NCBI GenBank assembly: GCA_023441965.1
Contig: JAEZNB010000005.1
Coordinates: forward strand, 1-64,000
Origin: Bacillota bacterium
GTDB lineage: Bacteria; Bacillota; Clostridia; Lachnospirales; Lachnospiraceae
Direction: 5' to 3'
DNA: 64,000 bases
Below are positions 58,499-64,000 of this stretch, one piece after another (within the stretch, counting starts at the first letter, position 1; the number at the start of each line of letters is the position of its first letter). A model generated the notes under the pieces. That model saw only the letters and a program-made list of their open reading frames with translations. It ran no database searches and was not told where the DNA came from. A program made the position numbers and the translations under genes.

Positions 58499-60193
58499 AT
58501 GAAAATCAAGCATGAGAAGGCATTATGCCTATTTACCTCTGTATTATTTCTTCTATATATGCTCATAGGAATGGCCTTGACCAGCTGTGGCAGGAAGGAG
58601 GAGCCAACCGGTAACATAGCTTCCGGTAAAGAAACCTCCACAGCCTCGGAAGCTGCTTCTTCGGAGGAGAAAACCCTCCCTGCAGGAGACAGCAGCTTTT
58701 CTGATCTGCTTCCTAAGCCGGTAGCGGATAATGAAGCGGACTGGGGCTGCGGTCTGTATTACAGCAGCATTTCCTATGAAGCAATCTGTGACTATTTGAG
58801 TGCTCTTAAAAATGAGGGCTGGTATCTGACAGAGGATCCGAATACGGAGTTTGCGGGAAAGGGGACACAGAATAACTCCGGCAGATTACACCTCTTAAGC
58901 TCCTGCGAAAGACCGATGGTCACAGAGCTACCGGTCGGTATCAGCCGGCTGCAGCTTTCTGACGGACAGAATCTGCTTCAGCTGCTGATTACAATTGAAA
59001 GTAAGGAAGCAGCCCTGAACAACAGTGTATTGGCCCGGTCGGAGGAAGGTATATCCGCTTCCTATGTCTACATGCGCGAGGAGGCGTTGACGAAGGCGGA
59101 GGCTCTTGCGCTGCTTCAACCCGAGATAGACAGACTTGCCAGGGAGAATAACCTTTATGCCGCTAAGGGGGAGGTCATCGGACTCTTTGAGATATTTATC
59201 CGGGATTCCTATGAGAAAATGGGGCTACAGGCTTATGCAGCCATCACCGACAGAGGGGTGGTCGGAAGCTTTCTCCTCTGCCGGGGCAGAACTCTTTCCA
59301 TAATCGGTTATCTGACGGAAAGCTGTGTGGCAGATCTTGACGGCAACGGCAGCTATGAGCTACTGGATCTGGCCGGCTACGGTTCGGGGATCTACCGCAT
59401 TGAGCTTAGTATTTATGAATATGGGACGCCGATCTATTTCAGCTCCTTAACGAAAGTGCTTTACAAAAAGTACGGTAACTGCTTCGTTCCGGAGAAGGGA
59501 TATGGAGTATTAAAATTCCTTAAGCAAAATGATTCCGAGGTAAGACTGATTGGTATGGATATGGAGAGCGGAAGAGACATAGACTATGGAAGGCTTGTTC
59601 TTGATGGCTATTATTCTGCTCCGGAGAAGCTGGAGCAGTTCCCTTATCAACAATGGAAGGATGCCTTTGACCAAAGTCGCCTTTCTGCCATTAATAAGAT
59701 CATACCGGAGGATGCACCGGAAATTACTCTTTCCATTGACGGAAGGAAGCTGGACTATATCATTACCAAGACAAAATGGGACGGATACACGGAGAGCTAT
59801 GACAGCAGCGTAATATTTCAGGAGCTCACAGAGAAAGCAAAGCCCAACCCCATCTATCGTGTCAGCTCCGGTACAGAAGCTGCCTATCAGATAGAGATTG
59901 ACTTTGGCAGCAGTATACCGGATACCATCCGGGTACAGGATATGATGCTGGATGACAATGGGAATTCCAGATATGGCTCCAAGCCTATTCTGGAACGTGA
60001 GGTGGAGATCCTGGATGACAGTAGGGTGCAATTCGGTCTGGTTCAGCATATGGCTTACTATTTAAGCTCCCATTCCAAAGATTATGAGAAGAGCTGGAAC
60101 CGCCTATTCCATGTGATCTGTACCTGGGAGAAGAATGAGGCGGTTTATAGCTTCCTGGTCAATACAAAAGGTACTTTTATTGAATTTGAGTAA
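58499..60193 (+). CDS. Large lipoprotein of unknown function, BlaI locus
   Basis: 564 residues, starting behind GATAGGAGG. Long signal segment with lipobox ALTSC (Cys30), an Ala/Ser/Glu linker, then an extracellular region of ~490 residues. Recognisable bits: WGCGLYYSSISYEAICDYLSAL at ~82, and an FG-GAP-like Ca-binding stretch ADLDGNGSYELLDLAGYG (~278). No family recognised. It lies 37 nt after the M56 gene and 87 nt before the serpin, all on one strand, so it is a candidate sensor or effector of the locus. Confidence 0.78.
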   Translation: MKIKHEKALCLFTSVLFLLYMLIGMALTSCGRKEEPTGNIASGKETSTASEAASSEEKTLPAGDSSFSDLLPKPVADNEADWGCGLYYSSISYEAICDYLSALKNEGWYLTEDPNTEFAGKGTQNNSGRLHLLSSCERPMVTELPVGISRLQLSDGQNLLQLLITIESKEAALNNSVLARSEEGISASYVYMREEALTKAEALALLQPEIDRLARENNLYAAKGEVIGLFEIFIRDSYEKMGLQAYAAITDRGVVGSFLLCRGRTLSIIGYLTESCVADLDGNGSYELLDLAGYGSGIYRIELSIYEYGTPIYFSSLTKVLYKKYGNCFVPEKGYGVLKFLKQNDSEVRLIGMDMESGRDIDYGRLVLDGYYSAPEKLEQFPYQQWKDAFDQSRLSAINKIIPEDAPEITLSIDGRKLDYIITKTKWDGYTESYDSSVIFQELTEKAKPNPIYRVSSGTEAAYQIEIDFGSSIPDTIRVQDMMLDDNGNSRYGSKPILEREVEILDDSRVQFGLVQHMAYYLSSHSKDYEKSWNRLFHVICTWEKNEAVYSFLVNTKGTFIEFE

Positions 60194-60280
60194 AATCCGG
60201 TGGAACCATATTCCGGTGGGAAGCGTCTAATCCTTAGAGAGAGAGTAGCTATGCTATCAGAAAGGGATTGGAGGGATAGA

Positions 60281-61603
60281 ATGAGGAGAAAAATATTTGC
60301 TTGCTTATTGATCCTAGGGATGACGGCAGGGGTGCTGTCCGGCTGCAGCAGTCTGTGGAAAAAGTCCTCAGCACAGCCGATCAACGGGAAGAAGAGTATA
60401 GAAAATTATGAGGGGACCAAAGAGCTAGAGGAGTTGGATCCTGTCTTTCTGGAGGGACAGAGGAGCTTTGCCTGGCAGATCTTTGACGCTTTGGAGGAGG
60501 GAGAGAATATCTTCCTCTCACCCTATAGCATCTCCACAGCCCTATCGATGCTGTATAATGGGGCAGACCTGGAGACCAGGGAGGAGCTGGCGAAGCTTTT
60601 GGGCTACGATCTGCTGGACGGCTATACTGCCAACTACAGTGAAGCGGCCAATCATTATGTAAATGCGAACAGTAAGCTTCTGAAGGAGCTAATGGAGGCT
60701 GCGGATTCTAAGGTGAAGCTTAGTGTTGCCAATTCCATCTGGCTGAAAGAGAAGGAAGAGTTCAGTGAGCAGATAGAGACAGCCCTGCTGGCCCCGGTTC
60801 GCTATTATTATGCCGGTGATATCTTTGAAGTTGACTTTCTGAAGGAGAAAACCCTGGATGAGGTCAATCAATGGGTTTCAGAGAAGACCAAGGGGATGAT
60901 CGATCCTTTCCTGGACCAATTCTCGGATCCTGGGCTACTGCGGGTCTTTCTGGCGAACGCAGTGTATTTTAATGGAGAATGGAGCCTTCCCTTTGAGCCG
61001 AAGGACACCAGACCGGTTCCCTTCTATGGGGAAATAAGAAAAACCAATACAGACATGATGCATCTGTACAAGGAGAAGTTCCGCTATTTCAGTGAGGGAG
61101 GCATCCAGGGAATCGAACTCCCTTACGGAAATGAGTCGATCGTGATGAATATTCTGATTCCGGTCGACAAGGAGCAATCCATCCGGAAGCTGTATAAGAG
61201 CCTGACTCCTGAAGAGACAGAGAGCTTCCTTCAAAAGCTGGATCAGGCAGAGAAGACAGAGATCGGAAGGTTGGGAGTACCGAAGTTTGAATTGGAGTAT
61301 GGACTGGTGGATCTGAAGGATGCCTTGATAAAGCTTGGAATGACCAAGGCCTTTTATCCGGGAGCAGACTTTGAGCTGATCGGTAAGGATCTGTTTGTAA
61401 GCAGGGTGGTCCACAAGGCAGTGATCAAGGTGGAGGAATGGGGGACGGAAGCCTCGGCAGCCACAGGAATAGAGATGAAAGTAACGGCAGCACTTCCTGA
61501 GGAGCAGTCGCTGAACTTTATCGCAGATGTACCCTTCCTCTTCTTTATCCGGGATAAGGCTACGGATTCCATCCTCTTCATGGGAAGCATGACACAGCCT
61601 TAA
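60281..61603 (+). CDS. Serpin (serine/cysteine protease inhibitor) lipoprotein
   Basis: 440 residues from the ATG at 60281 (GGAGGG); the frame extends upstream without a ribosome site. Lipobox VLSGC (Cys22). The serpin fold runs from ~70 to the end: NIFLSPYSISTALSMLYNGA, FLANAVYFNGEWSLPF, GIQGIELPYGNESIVMNILIP, and the reactive-loop hinge EWGTEASAATGIEM (Glu386 = P17), closing PFLFFIRDKATDSILFMGSM. The loop after the hinge is about five residues longer than in alpha-1-antitrypsin, so P1 is near Thr402 but uncertain. A surface-bound serpin would trap host or competitor proteases. Confidence 0.93.
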   Translation: MRRKIFACLLILGMTAGVLSGCSSLWKKSSAQPINGKKSIENYEGTKELEELDPVFLEGQRSFAWQIFDALEEGENIFLSPYSISTALSMLYNGADLETREELAKLLGYDLLDGYTANYSEAANHYVNANSKLLKELMEAADSKVKLSVANSIWLKEKEEFSEQIETALLAPVRYYYAGDIFEVDFLKEKTLDEVNQWVSEKTKGMIDPFLDQFSDPGLLRVFLANAVYFNGEWSLPFEPKDTRPVPFYGEIRKTNTDMMHLYKEKFRYFSEGGIQGIELPYGNESIVMNILIPVDKEQSIRKLYKSLTPEETESFLQKLDQAEKTEIGRLGVPKFELEYGLVDLKDALIKLGMTKAFYPGADFELIGKDLFVSRVVHKAVIKVEEWGTEASAATGIEMKVTAALPEEQSLNFIADVPFLFFIRDKATDSILFMGSMTQP

Positions 61604-61632
61604 GAACTTTCATACCGTCAAAACTAATATAG

Positions 61633-61706
61633 AGGGGCTATACCGGAAATGCAGGGTCGTCTAAGAAGCTGACATCTGACCTGTATCATTACCCGGATAG
61701 CCCCTT
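61633..61706 (+). terminator. Long hairpin after the serpin gene
   Basis: AGGGGCTAT (61633-61641) pairs with ATAGCCCCT (61697-61705), and CCGG/CCGG extends it after a bulge. There is no strong T-run. It closes the BlaI-serpin unit. Confidence 0.6.
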
Positions 61707-61734
61707 GCAGTTTGCTAAGATCATTTCACTGAAA

Positions 61735-61783
61735 AGAGCTGTTTCACAGGGTTTCTACTTGCTTATTAAGTGAAACATGCCCT
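61735..61783 (-). terminator. Hairpin after the coat protein gene, GTTTCAC type
   Basis: GAGCTGTTTCAC and GTGAAACATGCCC pair imperfectly; on the minus strand it ends with GCTCTTTTC just after the CotF-like gene. Shares the CTGTTTC core with other hairpins of the window. Confidence 0.5.
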
Positions 61784-61790
61784 TAACTGC

Positions 61791-62300
61791 TTATTTTGGA
61801 GTATACATGCCCTTGCTCTGCATATAGACAAAGATGGCTTCTCCGTGCTTCTGCTCTTCCTTCTGGATGTGGTTCAGTACATCTCTTACCTGTGCGTTGC
61901 TAAATTCAAAGATTGCGGTATCATAGGTACCGGAAACATACTTTTCAGTACTTAACATGTCGATACACATATCCTTGTCCGACATTTGAACGCCCGTTGT
62001 TCCGCTTTTCTCAACGGCACTCTGCTGGGAGCCTTGAGGAGTCCCTTGCTGCGCGCCGCTTTGACCGCCCTGGTTCTGACCCTGACCAGCCATGGAAGGA
62101 ACCTTTCCCTGAAGCAGTTGGTTGATGGTCTCAAGATGCTCCCGTTCCTTTTGGCCGTTTGCCCGGAAGACGGCCTTCAGTTGGGCATCGCTGGCTAGGT
62201 TGGCATAGTTGTCATACTTGAGGATACATTGCTCCTCATGGGTTTTCTCATCCTCCAGCAGATACCTTTCCTTTGTAGTTAATGTAACGTTACTAATCAT
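61791..62300 (-). CDS. CotF-type spore coat protein
   Basis: 169 residues from the ATG at 62300 (GGAGGTG). Two helical segments of the ferritin-like CotF domain (LTTKERYLLEDEKTHEEQCI, and AQVRDVLNHIQKEEQKHGEA) flank a Gln/Gly-rich linker (QGQNQGGQSGAQQG). KEEQKHGEAIF is a typical closing motif. Such proteins are assembled into the spore coat; the linker suggests cross-linking or self-association. This is one of the signs that the organism forms spores. Confidence 0.9.
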   Translation of the reverse strand: MISNVTLTTKERYLLEDEKTHEEQCILKYDNYANLASDAQLKAVFRANGQKEREHLETINQLLQGKVPSMAGQGQNQGGQSGAQQGTPQGSQQSAVEKSGTTGVQMSDKDMCIDMLSTEKYVSGTYDTAIFEFSNAQVRDVLNHIQKEEQKHGEAIFVYMQSKGMYTPK

Positions 62301-62475
62301 GATAAACACCTCCGTCCATAGTATTTCATTTCATAAGATTTTTATCCCTAAATATAAAGTTGCAGTAGCAGTTTAAATATGATAATGTAGTATTTGTTTA
62401 TTTGGTAATTTATTACACACAAAATAAGATGTAATGCAAGGCCTAAGGCCGGTGCAAGGAAGGGAGAGATTTTAC

Positions 62476-62952
62476 TTGAACGAGAAGGAAAGAATTACGA
62501 CGGATAAAGCCCGGAGAAGCGGAATAAAGCCCTATTGCAGAGAGGTAAAATATTATGAAACGGATCAGATGGCGGTTGTTCACCACTCCAATTATATCCG
62601 CTGGTTCGAAGAAGCCAGAATAGATTTCCTGGACCAGATTGGGCTGGGCTTTGACCGGATTGAGGCAGCAGGGCTCTATTGTCCGGTGTTAAGTGCCTAC
62701 TGTGAATATAAATTGCCGGTCAGGTTCAAGGAAAGGATTCTGATCCTACCGAAGCTGGCATTCTTTAACGGAATAAAGATGACGATAGAATACCGCATTC
62801 TGGAGGAAGGAAGCGGGCAATTAAGATCGATGGGCAAGACAGAGCATTGCTTTGTCACAAAGGATTTCAAGATGACCAGTCTGAAGAAGAACTATAAGGA
62901 GATGTACGATATCCTGTCCGGTTGGACAGAGACCGAGGCATCGGAGAGATAG
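62476..62952 (+). CDS. Hot-dog acyl-CoA thioesterase, YbgC/FcbC-like
   Basis: 158 residues from a TTG at 62476 (GGGAGAG 7 nt upstream); an in-frame ATG at 62434 has no ribosome site. The active-site motif is YYETDQMAVVHHSNYIRWFE with the catalytic Asp, followed by YKLPVRFKERI and the hot-dog strands IKMTIEYRIL. It hydrolyses acyl-CoA thioesters; natural substrate unknown. Confidence 0.9.
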   Translation: MNEKERITTDKARRSGIKPYCREVKYYETDQMAVVHHSNYIRWFEEARIDFLDQIGLGFDRIEAAGLYCPVLSAYCEYKLPVRFKERILILPKLAFFNGIKMTIEYRILEEGSGQLRSMGKTEHCFVTKDFKMTSLKKNYKEMYDILSGWTETEASER

Positions 62953-62984
62953 ACGGCTGGCTACAGATATATGAGAAGAGCGAT

Positions 62985-63038
62985 CAAGAGGCTGTTTCAC
63001 ATAATATCCTAAATAGGAGATTGTGAAACAGCCTCTTG
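62985..63038. terminator. Bidirectional terminator, GGCTGTTTC type
   Basis: CAAGAGGCTGTTTCACA (62985-63001) and TGTGAAACAGCCTCTTG (63022-63038) form a perfect 17-bp stem around a 20-nt loop. It separates the convergent thioesterase and MutS-family genes. Confidence 0.8.
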
Positions 63039-63049
63039 TGGGTTCTTTT

Positions 63050-64000
63050 TTAGCTATTATGAAGCGGTTCCTTCTCATATACGATCTCTAAATCTGCCTG
63101 ATAGCCCTTCTCCATTTTGCGTCTTGCCTTGCGGTTTGCCACACTGTCAAAAACGATGGAAAAATCATAGTCCTCCGGATACAGCTCAGTGGCAGGGGAC
63201 TTCAGCTGCAGCCTTTTATGGTTGATCAGCTCCTTCTTCTTTTGAATCTGTACCCCTACCTCGCCCTTTTCATTGGCCTGACGGTATACGATGCCGATTT
63301 TCTTCTGCGGGTACACCATGACGGAATCACCGATCTGAAAGCGCTTGCTTCTTTCGCTAAGCTGCTTCTTGGGCTTGGTATCCTCAATAGGATTTAGGGT
63401 GGGGTAAGCTTTTGTCACAGGAGCTTCTCCCTCCGGCGAAATAAGAAAATCCGCCTCCGGAAGCTTTCTGTCTACTGTGCCCTCCCTTAGATAGGCCTCC
63501 TCATAGGCCCGTTTCAGCATTTTCGCCGGAAGGCCCAGCCTTTTAGCAATATATAGGGCACAGCTTTCCCCTGCTTCACCGATCTCCAGCCGGTAGAGAG
63601 GCTTTAGGCTTTCCCGGTCAAAGGCCATTCTGGCATTGACCAGTCCTTCCTTCTTATGGGCATATTCCTTTACCTCGGGGTAATGGGTGGTGGCTACAAA
63701 AAGACAGCCCTTCTCCATCAGCTCCTCCAGAATTGCTATGGCAATCCCCATACCCTCTGCAGGATCGGTACCGGAGCCCAGCTCATCCAGCAGAATCAGG
63801 CTGTTACGGTCAGAATGCTCCAGAATGCCGATGATGCTCATGATATGAGAGGAGAAGGTAGAGAGATTCTCCGTAATGCTCTGCCCATCTCCGATGTCAC
63901 ACAGAACCGCATTGTTCATGCATAGCTCGGCACTGCTGCAGGGGATATGGAGGCCGCTCTGCGCCATCAGACTGAATAAGCCTACAGTTTTTAGGGCAAC
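63050..64000 (-). CDS. MutS-family ATPase, 5' part beyond the window
   Basis: The visible C-terminal 316 residues continue to the window edge (VALKTVGLFSLMAQSGLHIP at the start is the region after Walker A). Walker B/ D-loop is LILLDELGSGTDPAEG, the His switch ATTHYPE, all of the MutS2/MutSL class. After the ATPase the KOW-like segment (GDSVMVYPQKKIGIVY) is present, but the C-terminal Smr nuclease domain of MutS2 is missing: the protein ends ~35 residues later. It is therefore a MutS2-related protein without Smr, or a MutSL variant. Confidence 0.88.
   Translation of the reverse strand, partial: VALKTVGLFSLMAQSGLHIPCSSAELCMNNAVLCDIGDGQSITENLSTFSSHIMSIIGILEHSDRNSLILLDELGSGTDPAEGMGIAIAILEELMEKGCLFVATTHYPEVKEYAHKKEGLVNARMAFDRESLKPLYRLEIGEAGESCALYIAKRLGLPAKMLKRAYEEAYLREGTVDRKLPEADFLISPEGEAPVTKAYPTLNPIEDTKPKKQLSERSKRFQIGDSVMVYPQKKIGIVYRQANEKGEVGVQIQKKKELINHKRLQLKSPATELYPEDYDFSIVFDSVANRKARRKMEKGYQADLEIVYEKEPLHNS

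Overview
The window looks like a chromosomal segment of a spore-forming, anaerobic, low-to-mid GC Firmicute, most likely of the Lachnospiraceae (Clostridia). The evidence is strong AGGAGG-type ribosome sites, sigma-A promoters, a CotF-type coat protein, a LysM/GH18 protein of the spore-lysin type, FeoAB, a Na+-pumping decarboxylase beta subunit, a CooS-family protein, a beta-mannanase and two SGNH/CE2-like esterases. I saw no tRNA, rRNA, CRISPR array, transposase or integrase. Genes are densely packed and mostly housekeeping or surface functions, with short operons on both strands.

Layout. 1-6.9 kb: DUF421 membrane protein, a secreted Ntn-type amidase, a LysM-GH18 protein, feoB-feoA and a DtxR-type regulator. 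6.9-13.6 kb: a GMC oxidoreductase pair, a DUF362 lipoprotein plus permease, a second MraY-like transferase and a PrcB-like lipoprotein. 13.7-18.3 kb: the Na+-pump decarboxylase beta subunit with a previously unlisted 49-residue gamma-like subunit, NlpC/P60, and amt-PII with a leader terminator. 18.5-30.3 kb: an SGNH esterase, an ABC-F ATPase, a Big2 surface protein, ddl-murF, a NatAB-like ABC operon and a CD3324-like protein. 30.6-41.9 kb: MATE, the first TruA, a CPA2 antiporter, a second SGNH esterase, YjjG, a phosphoesterase, MFS, a TPR protein, a lipoprotein and an exonuclease. 42-51 kb: aldo/keto reductase, the second TruA, a DUF3160 lipoprotein, GNAT, DUF503, TfoX-C and a three-gene ABC exporter. 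51.4-64 kb: a beta-mannanase lipoprotein, metF, GNAT, a CooS-like protein, the BlaI/M56/lipoprotein/serpin locus, CotF, a thioesterase and a truncated MutS-family gene.

Points of most interest: (1) the CooS-like protein has Glu where CODH has the C-cluster ligand Cys295 and an altered D-cluster, so it may be a divergent enzyme; (2) a BlaI repressor, an M56 antirepressor protease without a sensor domain, a large lipoprotein and a lipoprotein serpin form what looks like one regulated unit; (3) there are two TruA paralogs, one with the catalytic Asp changed to Glu; (4) the GH18 protein has lost its catalytic acidic residues; (5) a 210-nt single long hairpin has a half-copy elsewhere in the window; (6) three genes (amt, the decarboxylase gamma subunit, tfoX-like) are preceded by a promoter followed at once by an intrinsic terminator, suggesting regulated read-through.

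All functional calls come from reading motifs. No database search was run.
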